DNA of 64,000 nucleotides. Source: Flavobacterium undicola. GTDB lineage: Bacteria; Bacteroidota; Bacteroidia; Flavobacteriales; Flavobacteriaceae. The position numbers were made by a program, and so were the translations under genes. The stretch covers positions 62,001 through 126,000 of the forward strand of contig NZ_JAAAPM020000005.1 of the NCBI RefSeq assembly GCF_009909155.2, written 5' to 3'. The stretch's first letter is position 1; each line of letters opens with the position of its first letter. The notes under the pieces were generated by a model. That model was given only the letters and a program-made list of their open reading frames with translations, had not been told where the DNA came from and searched no databases. Below, piece after piece: positions 8,498 through 16,827 of this stretch.

Positions 8498-10183
8498 ATG
8501 AGCTCAAGTCTCGAATTTGCAGATTATGCAGTATTTATCGTCTACTTTTTAGTAGTCTCAATCTACGGATATATTATCTATCGCAAGCGCGAAAAAAACG
8601 AACACGATGCTAAGGCGTATTTCTTGGCAGAAGGTACATTAACATGGTGGGCTATTGGAGCTTCACTTATCGCTTCAAACATTTCTGCTGAGCAGTTTAT
8701 CGGAATGAGTGGTGAAGGGTTCTTTTTAGGAATTGCTGTTGCTGCTTACGAGTGGGTTGCTGCGATTGCGTTAATTATAGTGGCAGTTTGGTTTATTCCT
8801 GTTTATTTAAAAAACAAGATTTACACCATGCCTCAATTCTTGAAAACACGTTACAATGATTCAACGGCTTTGATTATGGCTGTTTTCTGGTTGTTTTTGT
8901 ATGTTTTTGTAAACTTAACTTCAATTCTATACTTAGGAGCGGTTGCTATTAACGGATTAGCTGGAGGGGAATACCTTCATGTTATTATGTTAGGATTAGC
9001 AGTATTTGCTTTAATTATCTCTCTTGGAGGTATGAAAGTAGTTGCTTATACTGATGTTATTCAGGTTGCAGTATTGATTATTGGAGGTTTGGTAACTTCT
9101 TATATCGCTTTAACAACAGTAGGACAATATTTTGGAGTAGGTCAGGATGCTATTGCTGGTTTCAAAGTATTGATGGAAAAAGCGCCAGAGCATTTCAAAA
9201 TGATTATTCCTAGACCAACAGCTACTTCTACTCAATTAGAAATTGATAAATACCTTACTTTCCCAGGAATGTTGTCTTATTTAGCAGGTATCTGGATTAT
9301 CAACCTGAACTACTGGGGATGTAACCAATACATTACTCAAAGAGCTTTGGGAGCTGATTTACAAACGGCTCGTACAGGAATTTTGTTTGCAGGTATGTTG
9401 AAATTATTAATGCCTGTAATTGTAATGTTGCCTGGTATTGCTGCTTATGTTTTATACGAAGGAGGACATTTACCTCAATTAGTTGGTGGAAAAGACGGAG
9501 CTTATTCAGCTATGTTGACTTTCCTGCCAACAGGATTAAAAGGATTATCAGTTGCGGCTTTGACTGCGGCTATTGTGGCTTCGTTAGCGGGTAAAGTAAA
9601 CAGTATTTCTACTATTTATACCTTAGACGTTCATAAAAAATACATTCAAAAAGAAGCTTCAGACAGAGCTCAGGTAAACATTGGTAGATATGCCGTTTTT
9701 GCTTCTATGGTTCTTGCAGTATTGTTTACTTGGAATGATTTACTTGGAATTGGTGGAGTTGGTGGATTTACTTATATCCAAAAATACACTGGATTTATTA
9801 GCCCAGGAGTATTTGCTATGTTCTTCTTAGGTATGTTCTGGAAAAGAACTACAGGAACAGCTGCTATTGTGGGTGTAATTGCAGGTTTCTTATTGTCAGT
9901 TTTATTCAACGAATTTGCACCAACATTGTTTGGAAACGAAACTTTCTTATACACGGCTTGGCCAAATGGTAAAGGTGGTTTTGAAATTCCATTCCACATT
10001 TGTATGGGATTATCATTCTTGTTTACAATGCTACTTATGGTTGGAATCAGTTTTGCTGGACCAAAAGTAAATCCTAAAGCTTTTGAATTAGATACTGAAA
10101 TGTTTAAGGTAAAACCACAAACTACAGTATTAATCATTATTACATTATTAATTATCGCTGCTTTGTACGTGAAGTTCTGGTAA
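8498..10183 (+). CDS. Sodium:solute symporter (SSS family), probable galactose/glucose transporter
   Basis: A polytopic membrane protein of 561 residues with about 14 hydrophobic segments. SNISAEQFIGMSGEGF near residue 68 is the conserved sodium/sugar site region of SGLT-type members. It is the last gene of the Leloir operon and ends before a strong terminator, so import of galactose or a galactoside into the cytoplasm is the likely job. The sugar is inferred from context only. Confidence 0.88.
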   Translation: MSSSLEFADYAVFIVYFLVVSIYGYIIYRKREKNEHDAKAYFLAEGTLTWWAIGASLIASNISAEQFIGMSGEGFFLGIAVAAYEWVAAIALIIVAVWFIPVYLKNKIYTMPQFLKTRYNDSTALIMAVFWLFLYVFVNLTSILYLGAVAINGLAGGEYLHVIMLGLAVFALIISLGGMKVVAYTDVIQVAVLIIGGLVTSYIALTTVGQYFGVGQDAIAGFKVLMEKAPEHFKMIIPRPTATSTQLEIDKYLTFPGMLSYLAGIWIINLNYWGCNQYITQRALGADLQTARTGILFAGMLKLLMPVIVMLPGIAAYVLYEGGHLPQLVGGKDGAYSAMLTFLPTGLKGLSVAALTAAIVASLAGKVNSISTIYTLDVHKKYIQKEASDRAQVNIGRYAVFASMVLAVLFTWNDLLGIGGVGGFTYIQKYTGFISPGVFAMFFLGMFWKRTTGTAAIVGVIAGFLLSVLFNEFAPTLFGNETFLYTAWPNGKGGFEIPFHICMGLSFLFTMLLMVGISFAGPKVNPKAFELDTEMFKVKPQTTVLIIITLLIIAALYVKFW

Positions 10184-10201
10184 GATTAAAATAATAGTTT
10201 T

Positions 10202-10247
10202 AAATGTGAAAATGTGGAATCGAATTCGTTTGATTTCACATTTTTTT
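10202..10247 (+). terminator. Terminator of the galactose operon
   Basis: Perfect 10-bp arms, 10202-10211 (AAATGTGAAA) and 10234-10243 (TTTCACATTT), are followed by Ts to 10247. The remaining spacer to 10430 is AT-rich and shows nothing else recognisable. Confidence 0.75.
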
Positions 10248-10429
10248 ATTTGAATAAGGTTAAAACATGATTTGCTTTATCTTCTTAACATAGATTAAGA
10301 TGTTTCTTTTTTTAGAATCGTAAATTTGTTAAACAAAATATGATATATAAAGATCGATTCAAAACAGCAAGCTAACCAATAACTTGTTGTTTTTATCTAA
10401 TAACCGTTTAATTATCTAATAATCTGAGC

Positions 10430-10747
10430 ATGAAACCAGAATTCGAAAATATCCCTCTTGTCAAAAATGAAGAAGAGCAGCAGTTTGAAATTACTGTTGA
10501 AGGACATAAAGCCTTTATCGTTTACAAAGAACAACCCAATGTTATTGCTTTAATCCACACCGAAGTAGAACCCGAATTGGAAGGAAAAGGCGCGGCTACA
10601 GCTGTAATTGAAAAAACATTGGCTTATATTGAAGACAACAATTACAAACTCATCCCTCTTTGTCCGTTAGTGTTTGCTTACATCAAAAGACATCCGGAAT
10701 GGAAACGCATCGTTGATGATAGTTTTCATGGATTCAAATTTTTATAA
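10430..10747 (+). CDS. Small GNAT-fold acetyltransferase (YjdJ-like)
   Basis: A 105-residue protein that matches the short, one-domain GNAT group (Acetyltransf_CG type). LIHTEVEPELEGKGAATAVIE (about 44-64) contains the acetyl-CoA binding Gly-x-Gly-x-Ala loop, and the end has CPLVFAYIKRHPEW, characteristic of this subgroup. The substrate of these proteins is unknown. It lies 30 bp before the isochorismatase-fold gene and may be cotranscribed with it. Confidence 0.85.
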   Translation: MKPEFENIPLVKNEEEQQFEITVEGHKAFIVYKEQPNVIALIHTEVEPELEGKGAATAVIEKTLAYIEDNNYKLIPLCPLVFAYIKRHPEWKRIVDDSFHGFKFL

Positions 10748-10777
10748 TTATTCAAATTAACCTTTTTTACTATTATT

Positions 10778-11389
10778 ATGAGCAGTATATCACCTATTCG
10801 AGACCCCAAAAACGATCATTTGCTAAGTCCTGAAAATGCAGCACTTATTATTATTGACTATCAACCCATTCAGGTATCCTCAATCAAATCGATGGATCAG
10901 ACCCATTTAGTGGAGCAAATTGTACGTCTGGCCAAAACGGCAAAATTGTATAATATACCTGTAATTTTATCAACTGTAAATGTCCAAACGGGTAGAAATA
11001 AGGATACTATTGCCCCTTTAAAAGAAGTTTTAGCCGATACCGTTTCTTATGACCGCACCAGTATTAATGCCTGGGAAGACAAGGAATTTTATGAAGCTGT
11101 AAAGGCAACAGGAAGGAAAAAACTAATCATGGCCGCACTGTGGACAGAAGCCTGTTTAACGTTTCCCACACTGGATGCTTTAAAAGAAGGTTTTGAAGTC
11201 TTCCCTGTTGCTGATGCTGTTGGCGGAACTTCAGCTGAAGCACATAACATTGCATTGCGAAGAATAGAACAGGCGGGGGCTCAACTCATTTCGGTAAACC
11301 AACTGCTTTGCGAATTACAGCGTGATTGGAATCGTGAGGAAACCGTTCCCGGCTTTTTTCAGGTTTTATTTAAAGATGGGAAAATTTAA
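10778..11389 (+). CDS. Isochorismatase-family cysteine hydrolase (YcaC-like)
   Basis: A protein of 203 residues. The isochorismatase fold is shown by AALIIIDYQ with Asp27, DRTSINAWED (92-101), and WTEACLTFP with the probable nucleophile Cys126, followed by GFEVFPVADAVGG. The order and wording match YcaC-like hydrolases, whose natural substrate is not known. No signal peptide, so cytoplasmic. Confidence 0.85.
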   Translation: MSSISPIRDPKNDHLLSPENAALIIIDYQPIQVSSIKSMDQTHLVEQIVRLAKTAKLYNIPVILSTVNVQTGRNKDTIAPLKEVLADTVSYDRTSINAWEDKEFYEAVKATGRKKLIMAALWTEACLTFPTLDALKEGFEVFPVADAVGGTSAEAHNIALRRIEQAGAQLISVNQLLCELQRDWNREETVPGFFQVLFKDGKI

Positions 11390-11494
11390 AAGTCCTATTG
11401 TTGTAAACCAATAACAGGACTAAAAATAAGTTGTAAATCTATTTATGATTAAGTTTAAAAATGGAAACTTTTTTAGGACGAGACAAGTTTGTGT

Positions 11495-11515
11495 GCACGA
11501 GCAAGATGCTCGTGC
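11495..11515. repeat. GC-rich hairpin in an AT-rich spacer
   Basis: A perfect 8-bp inverted repeat GCACGAGC / GCTCGTGC around AAGAT. The flanks (GAGACAAG before, GCGAGCTGGAGAGACAGG after) are also unusually G-rich for this genome, so this is probably a short repetitive extragenic sequence or an insertion scar rather than a terminator. Confidence 0.5.
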
Positions 11516-11554
11516 GAGCTGGAGAGACAGGACTTTCTTTTATATGTATACGAA

Positions 11555-12130
11555 TCAGTTTTCAGAGCTATTTAACCGGTTAAAATAGATTTGCGTATTA
11601 ATATAACTTTCTTCAGTTATATTATCGAATTTTTTTAATTCGGGTAATATAATATTATTAAACTGTTCTTTTAAAAGGTTGAATTGGCTAACATTTTCGA
11701 TATAAAATCGATATTTATTTATTTTTCCGTTATGAATAAATTTAATAAAATTCTCAATTCCTGTGCATAAATAATCATTATGATAATGTCTACCACTATA
11801 AGCGTATATTTTAATTTCAATTTCTTCTAAATCACTCCAGTTGAAAATTATAATATTTTGATTTTCAAATAATTTAATGTCTGTTTCAGAAAAACTAATT
11901 GACTTTGTTTTCTGAATAATTTTTGAATGGGTGAATTTATTATCTGTAATTTGGTTAAATAATTTAAAACAAATAATTCCTAAAATTATACTTAATAAAT
12001 ATATAGGTTGATTTGTCCTTATTCCATAAATAAAAGGAACAAAGGTAAATGCAATTAAAATTACAGTAAAAAAACCTTCTAGAATAGTAGGTTTTTGATA
12101 AATAACAATTGGGAATTTTGATTCGTTCAT
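11555..12130 (-). CDS. Hypothetical membrane protein
   Basis: Not recognised. The 191-residue product has two hydrophobic segments near the N-terminus (about residues 17-37 and 42-60) and a soluble C-terminal part rich in beta-type residues (ISFSETDIKLFENQNIIIFNWSD...). This layout, two membrane helices followed by a strand-rich domain, resembles bacterial PH-like membrane proteins, but the similarity is structural impression only. Its low G+C is typical of the flanks. It is downstream of, and on the same strand as, umuC-umuD, with a 51-bp gap. Confidence 0.65.
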   Translation of the reverse strand: MNESKFPIVIYQKPTILEGFFTVILIAFTFVPFIYGIRTNQPIYLLSIILGIICFKLFNQITDNKFTHSKIIQKTKSISFSETDIKLFENQNIIIFNWSDLEEIEIKIYAYSGRHYHNDYLCTGIENFIKFIHNGKINKYRFYIENVSQFNLLKEQFNNIILPELKKFDNITEESYINTQIYFNRLNSSEN

Positions 12131-12181
12131 CTTTCGTTTATTATGATGAAATAGTTTTATGATTTAATATTATTGTAAGTT

Positions 12182-12616
12182 TTACATTTTTTTTATCACA
12201 TAGGTTACAATTCCCCAAATGATGAGTTGGTTTTCTTCGGTGACTTTTATGGGAGTGTAATTGCTGTTTTCGGGCATCAGGTAGAGGCAGTCTTTTTCTA
12301 ATTTAATGCGTTTTACGGTGAATTCTCCGTCGATAAAGCAAATAGCAATTTTGTTGTCTTGTGGTTCGATACTCCGGTCTACAATCAGTACGTCTTTGTC
12401 GTTGATACCGGCGTCAATCATCGAATTTCCTTTTACCTTAATATAAAAGGTAGCTAAGGGATTTTCGCTCAACTCTTTATTCAAATCGATATTATTCTCC
12501 ATAAAATCAGCTGCGGGAGAAGGAAATCCTGCCGAAACACCATCAGGGATGAAAGGAATTCGCAGTTCACTTTCGTAATCCGGTTTGTAGAAGCTGAGTT
12601 TTTGGTCTTTTTTCAT
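12182..12616 (-). CDS. umuD: UmuD-like S24 peptidase, DNA polymerase V accessory subunit
   Basis: A LexA/UmuD-type protein without a DNA-binding domain. The self-cleavage site is Ala-Gly in VSAGFPSP near residue 29, the nucleophile serine is in KGNSM, and the general-base lysine in FTVKR lies 37 residues later, the same spacing as in Escherichia coli UmuD. RecA-stimulated cleavage would activate the polymerase partner. The start is taken at 12616, where ATG overlaps the umuC stop as ATGA; an in-frame ATG two codons upstream (12622) is the alternative. The order is umuC before umuD, the reverse of E. coli. Confidence 0.9.
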   Translation of the reverse strand: MKKDQKLSFYKPDYESELRIPFIPDGVSAGFPSPAADFMENNIDLNKELSENPLATFYIKVKGNSMIDAGINDKDVLIVDRSIEPQDNKIAICFIDGEFTVKRIKLEKDCLYLMPENSNYTPIKVTEENQLIIWGIVTYVIKKM

Positions 12617-13887
12617 TCGCATCGTATTTCGAGAATATCTTTAAATTTAGTGGTGTATTTTGGCGATAAATGATTCTGATTCATGTTCCAGGTCAGATTT
12701 AAATTTTGGCTGGCCAATTTTACTTTGGTATCACCAATTTTAGTATTGAGATGATCCATTGCTTTCATTAGTGCCAAATGCTTTGGGTTTTCTTCTTCGA
12801 ATAATTGAAATTGTTTTTGGTTTTCGCCAATGAGTTCGCTAACAATTACGCCTGCCTTTTTAAATTTTAAATGTTTGTTACCCTGGTGTATTTGTTTCAG
12901 TAATTCGATAGCTGTATTGGCAATAGTTAAAGTCGAATTGGTAGCATACGGCAAGGTGATTGCTTTGTTGAAATAGTATTTGGATGTTTTCACGGTATGT
13001 TTGTCAATAACGAGTAGTACTATTATAGTATGGCAACAGGATTGTTGTTTGCGTAATTTCTCGGCACAAACAGCTGCAAAAGTAGCGATACGCTCCCGGA
13101 GCAAATCAAAATCGGAGATTTGTTTGGGGAAACTCCTTGTAATGGCAATGCTTTTCTTTTGCTCGGCAATAGGTTCTAAATCTAAAACTGATTTTCCTTC
13201 TAATTCTGCTTTTAGACGAAGACCAATAACACCCATTTCTCTTTTTATCCAGGCTTCGTGTTGCGGTTGTATAAAATCTAAGGCAGTATTGATGTTTCTC
13301 AGTTTTGCTTTTTTACGTGTTCGGTAACCAATACCCCAAACATCTTCAATTTTAGTCCATTTTAAAGCTTTGATACGTTTTTCTTCCGAATCAATAACAT
13401 AAACACCCTGGGTTCGATCCTGGAATTTTTTGGCAATTTTATTGGCTACTTTCGATAAGGCTTTGGTTTCTGCAAATCCGATACAGGTAGGAATGCCAAC
13501 CCATTTTCGAACACGAGCCTTCATTTGAAGACCATAATCGTGGTAATCTGTAATATTTATGCCGTCAAAGTTCAGGAAGGCTTCGTCGATGCTGTAAATC
13601 TCCACATTGGGCGTAAACTGATTTAGGATTGCCATTACACGCTGACTTAAATCACCATAGAGCGCATAATTAGACGAAAAGAGTTTTACGTTTTTCTCTT
13701 TTACCAAATCTTTAATTTGGAATGCTGGCGCGCCCATAGGAATTCCTGCTGCTTTGGCTTCATAACTTCTTGAAATCACGCAACCATCATTGTTAGATAA
13801 TATTGCAACAGCCTTGCCGTTGAATTCCGGTTGGAAAACACGTTCGCAAGAAGCATAGAAATTATTACAATCGACTAAAGCATACAT
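12613..13887 (-). CDS. umuC: Y-family DNA polymerase V catalytic subunit
   Basis: A translesion polymerase of 424 residues. The palm has the metal ligands Asp6 (YALVDCNNFYASCE) and Asp101-Glu102 (YSIDEAF). The thumb helix-hairpin-helix region is near 185-200 (DVWGIGYRTRKK), and the little-finger domain follows. The N-terminal CVISRSYEAKAAGIPMG segment is the finger region of UmuC. It would copy damaged DNA in the SOS-type response together with the UmuD-like protein downstream. No LexA-type box could be assigned upstream. Confidence 0.95.
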   Translation of the reverse strand: MYALVDCNNFYASCERVFQPEFNGKAVAILSNNDGCVISRSYEAKAAGIPMGAPAFQIKDLVKEKNVKLFSSNYALYGDLSQRVMAILNQFTPNVEIYSIDEAFLNFDGINITDYHDYGLQMKARVRKWVGIPTCIGFAETKALSKVANKIAKKFQDRTQGVYVIDSEEKRIKALKWTKIEDVWGIGYRTRKKAKLRNINTALDFIQPQHEAWIKREMGVIGLRLKAELEGKSVLDLEPIAEQKKSIAITRSFPKQISDFDLLRERIATFAAVCAEKLRKQQSCCHTIIVLLVIDKHTVKTSKYYFNKAITLPYATNSTLTIANTAIELLKQIHQGNKHLKFKKAGVIVSELIGENQKQFQLFEEENPKHLALMKAMDHLNTKIGDTKVKLASQNLNLTWNMNQNHLSPKYTTKFKDILEIRCE

Positions 13888-14049
13888 GATGCAAAATTAC
13901 GTAATAGACTTGTTGCCGAATCCTGTTCTAAAGTTAATTTTTAGAAATTTTAGAAAGTATTTTGATTTTTGCGAAAGATAATAAAGTTGTGTTTTTTGCT
14001 ATAAACTATGCTATATTGTCTTTAAAATGTTTAAAATTACCATTTTTTA

Positions 14050-14134
14050 ACTAAAACGTTTTCGTAAAAGGTAATATAGCATATAAATATGAAAAACCAC
14101 TGAAGTTTAATTCTATGTTAGCATACTATCTTTG
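14050..14134 (+). promoter_or_regulatory. 25-bp box and -7 element of the first small secreted protein
   Basis: Bases 14050-14074 (beginning ACTAAAACGTTTTCGTAAAA) are identical to 39310-39334 upstream of the paralogous gene. A perfect -7 element TATCTTTG lies at 14127-14134, 77 bp from the box start, the same distance as at the second locus. The ATG follows at 14174. Confidence 0.6.
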
Positions 14135-14173
14135 ACCCAGTTAAAAGAATTATAAATCTAAAAAATTCTAATT

Positions 14174-14575
14174 ATGAAAAAGATTGTAAAACTTAGTTTC
14201 GTATTAATGGTAGTTCTAATTGCTATGAATACTCGTGCAACTGGCGTTAAAATTTCTAAAAATGAAAAAGCTAGTTCAAAAAAGATGGTAACCTTTGCTG
14301 TAAATGATATAAACAAAGCCAATGTTTCTATTTATGATGCAAATAATAAACTGTTACATACAGAGAAAGTGTATACATTGAATTTGAATCCACTTAAATC
14401 AGATGAAAAAATCGTTAAAACATACGATTTAAATCCTTTAGCAGACGGGGTTTATTACCTGGTTGCTGATTCTAAAACTAAAACGGTGAAATATGAAATT
14501 CTTGTAGTGAATGAAACTGCAACTATCATGTCAGATCCTTATTCAGAAGTGCATAAAACGGTTGCGGTTAAATAA
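14174..14575 (+). CDS. Small secreted beta-rich protein, paralogue of 39432-39803
   Basis: Function not recognised. The 133-residue product has a signal peptide (about 1-22, ending AMNTRA) and one predicted beta-sandwich-like domain: NVSIYDANNKLLHTE, then KTYDLNPLADGVYYLV and VKYEILVV. This pattern resembles the C-terminal sorting-type domains of Bacteroidota secreted proteins and the DUF3244-type small proteins, but no catalytic motif is seen. The C-terminal TATIMSDPYSEV closely matches SATIMSDPLSEV in the paralogue. Monocistronic, with its own promoter and terminator, just upstream of the PUL. Confidence 0.8.
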   Translation: MKKIVKLSFVLMVVLIAMNTRATGVKISKNEKASSKKMVTFAVNDINKANVSIYDANNKLLHTEKVYTLNLNPLKSDEKIVKTYDLNPLADGVYYLVADSKTKTVKYEILVVNETATIMSDPYSEVHKTVAVK

Positions 14576-14602
14576 TTAACTTTTGGTTAGGTTAGTGGTT
14601 AG

Positions 14603-14630
14603 AAAGACTCCTTTTTAGGAGTCTTTTTTT
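14603..14630 (+). terminator. Rho-independent terminator
   Basis: Perfect 10-bp arms 14603-14612 (AAAGACTCCT) and 14617-14626 (AGGAGTCTTT) with a 4-base loop and a T-run to 14630. Confidence 0.85.
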
Positions 14631-14724
14631 GTTTTATCATCTATATCCTCTTGATGGAAGAAAGTTAGAAGTTGTAGAAAATCAACTTGCTAATGGAAGG
14701 AAGTAATTCTTTTTCTTTCAATGT

Positions 14725-15462
14725 TTAAAATTCAAAATTAAACCCTTTTTGAGTAAGTAGATCGTATATTTTTTGGTCAAATTGGTATAGTTTAGCGGCT
14801 CTGTGCGATACATCTTGTTGTCTTTCATCTAAAGGTTTTAGTAGTTTCATTCGTAGTATTTTTCTTCTAAAATTAGATTTGTCCATTTCGATTCCTAATA
14901 TTTCTTCGTAAAGATGCATTAATTGCAATAATGTAAATTTCTCGGGTAAAAGATTAAAGCCGATAGGAGCTTGGCGTACCCGATTGCGTAATTGCATCAA
15001 ACTAAAGTCTAAAATTTCGTTGTGGTCAAAAATTAAATTTGGTATGTCATTAATTTTATACCATTTAGCTTCCCTTAAGGTAAAACTGGCTTTTATGTTA
15101 TAGTCTTCCCTGTTTACCAATGTATAGTAGGCAATGGTTACAACTCTTCTTTCGCTTACACGATTTGGATTGGTAAAAGCTTTTAATTGCTCTAAATAGA
15201 TGTTGTCAAGACTGGTCAGTTCATGCAATATGCGTTGAGCAGCGTCATCAGCACTTTCATCTTTTCCTAACCAGCCTCCAAGAAGCCCCCATTTCCCTAC
15301 GCTTTCTCCTTCTGCATGTTGCACTAAAAGTATTTCAAGACTTTCTTTGTTAAATCCAAATATAACACAGTCAATCGAAATTCCATCATTCGCTGGTTGT
15401 TTAATGTCTGTAGCTATATTGCTTTTATTTTCGGGATTATTTTTGGAAGTGGAGAATGTCAT
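14725..15462 (-). CDS. Nudix-fold transcriptional regulator (NrtR/AraR type), copy 1
   Basis: A protein of 245 residues with an N-terminal Nudix-like domain (about 28-160) and a C-terminal winged helix (about 175-245, SNFRRKILRMKLL...DVSHRAAKLY). The Nudix box keeps G63, E69 and R77, but the glutamate after the arginine is Ile and one of the EE pair is Leu, so hydrolysis is unlikely. Such proteins are known as ligand-sensing regulators (NrtR, and AraR of Bacteroides), which suggests control by a sugar metabolite. It follows a close paralogue by 22 bp and is divergent from the SusC operon. Confidence 0.85.
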   Translation of the reverse strand: MTFSTSKNNPENKSNIATDIKQPANDGISIDCVIFGFNKESLEILLVQHAEGESVGKWGLLGGWLGKDESADDAAQRILHELTSLDNIYLEQLKAFTNPNRVSERRVVTIAYYTLVNREDYNIKASFTLREAKWYKINDIPNLIFDHNEILDFSLMQLRNRVRQAPIGFNLLPEKFTLLQLMHLYEEILGIEMDKSNFRRKILRMKLLKPLDERQQDVSHRAAKLYQFDQKIYDLLTQKGFNFEF

Positions 15463-15484
15463 TTTTTAATTATATAAGCTATTG

Positions 15485-16204
15485 TTAAAATTCAAAATTA
15501 AATCCTTTTTCGGTAAGTTTAGTATAAATTTCAGGATCAAATTTATACAGCTTTGCCGCTCGATGAGAAACATCCTGCTGCTTTTCATCTAAGGCAAGTA
15601 ATAATTTCATATGCAATATTTTTCTCCGAAAATTAGACTTATCCATCGCCACACCCAAAACCTCCTCATAAAGATGCATGAGCTCCAATAACGTAAATTT
15701 TCCGGGTAAAAGATTAAAACCGATAGGAGCCTGACGAACCCGATTACGCAACTGTTTTAAGCTGTAATCTAAAATTTCATTATGGTCATAAATTAAATCC
15801 GGTATTTCATTAATTTTATACCATTTTGCATCAGACGCAGTAAAACCAGCCTTTACATCATAATCTTCTCTTTTAATCAAAGCATAATAACCAATTGTGA
15901 TAACCCGCCTTAGCGGGAAACGATCAGGATCTCCAAAAGCCTTCAATTGCTCTAAAAATATATTATCTAATCCTGTAAGCTCTCCCAGCAATCGATGGGC
16001 AGCATTATCTATACTTTCTTTTTTCTTGATCCAACCACCCGGAAGCCCCCATTTTCCTTTACTGATACCTTCAGCATGTTGCACCAACAGAACTTCTAAA
16101 ATTCCGTTGTCAAAACCAAATATTGCACAATCAATTGTAATCGCGTTCATGGCTGATTGCTCTACTATTTTTAAGGAAGCGGTATCGGTATGTTTTTCAA
16201 ACAT
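15485..16204 (-). CDS. Nudix-fold transcriptional regulator (NrtR/AraR type), copy 2
   Basis: A protein of 239 residues, strongly similar throughout to the next gene downstream (shared GFNLLPxKFTLL, YKINxIPDLIxDHNEILDxSL and DVSHRAAKLY blocks), so the two arose by tandem duplication. The Nudix box again lacks key acidic residues: G57, E63 and R71 are followed by LLGELTGL. A Nudix ligand-binding domain with a C-terminal winged helix indicates a regulator. It is the promoter-proximal copy, transcribed away from the SusC operon across a 307-bp region holding operator-like repeats. Confidence 0.85.
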   Translation of the reverse strand: MFEKHTDTASLKIVEQSAMNAITIDCAIFGFDNGILEVLLVQHAEGISKGKWGLPGGWIKKKESIDNAAHRLLGELTGLDNIFLEQLKAFGDPDRFPLRRVITIGYYALIKREDYDVKAGFTASDAKWYKINEIPDLIYDHNEILDYSLKQLRNRVRQAPIGFNLLPGKFTLLELMHLYEEVLGVAMDKSNFRRKILHMKLLLALDEKQQDVSHRAAKLYKFDPEIYTKLTEKGFNFEF

Positions 16205-16386
16205 GGTATAGAAATTTGAATTAAATATTAAAAAAAATCATTGAATTTATTAACAGATTATTTTAAAAAACGTTATTTCCTTTTAAAAATATTAAAAAAA
16301 TATCAGACAACACTGTGCTTATTTAATGCAAATGTATAATAATACCCTCAAATAATTATTAATTGCAAATTTTTAAACATAAAATA

Positions 16387-16416
16387 TTGTTAATATAAAA
16401 AAATGTCTTATACTTG
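16387..16416 (+). promoter_or_regulatory. Putative promoter of the SusCD operon
   Basis: TTG at 16387-16389, then 19 bases, then TATACTTG at 16409-16416 (7 of 8 against TAnnTTTG). The spacing fits the Flavobacterium promoter pattern. The rest of 16205-16511 is AT-rich, with the operator-like repeats described next and no gene. Confidence 0.5.
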
Positions 16417-16458
16417 TGGTCAAATTTACTATAAGCATAAAGTTAATTTGACTATAAG
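16407..16458. promoter_or_regulatory. Operator-like repeats overlapping the SusCD promoter
   Basis: ACTATAAG occurs at 16428-16435 and 16451-16458, each preceded by ATTT, 23 bp apart. A reversed near-copy CTTATACT at 16407-16414 overlaps the -7 element. The position at and just after the promoter suits a repressor; the adjacent Nudix-type regulators are the obvious candidates (inference). Confidence 0.45.
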
Positions 16459-16511
16459 TTTAAAAAAGAAACAAACATAAACAATAAATACAACCTTTTA
16501 AAATCGAGTAT

Positions 16512-16778
16512 ATGTATTTTTTAGGAATAGATTTAGCAAGTAATTCGATAAAATTATCGGTATTTGATCGAAAAAGGGATCGTATTTTAAAAAACACGAA
16601 TTATAAAAATTTACGCAAACAGCGTTACGGATCATTTGACAATGGTAATGGAGCTAAGTATGAAAAAGGAGCGCTCTCTTTAGAGGGGCTTAGCGAAATT
16701 GCACGTGCAAACGGAGAACCTCAACAAATAAGTGGAAAACAAGAATTATTTGAACAAATTATTGCCAACACCTATTAG
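16512..16778 (+). pseudogene. Small ORF with a sugar-kinase-like N-terminus (possible remnant)
   Basis: An 88-residue reading frame. The first 26 residues (MYFLGIDLASNSIKLSVFDR...) look like the phosphate-1 loop that begins FGGY-type kinases such as xylulokinase, but the remaining 60 residues do not follow any kinase pattern I recognise and the family is normally about 500 residues. It may be the decayed start of a xylulokinase gene fused to unrelated sequence, or a real small protein. It lies between the promoter and SusC, so it would be the first cistron of the PUL transcript. Confidence 0.35.
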
Positions 16779-16827
16779 TACATTAAAAAAAACATTAACC
16801 AAAACATTAACCAATTCTTAAATTATT

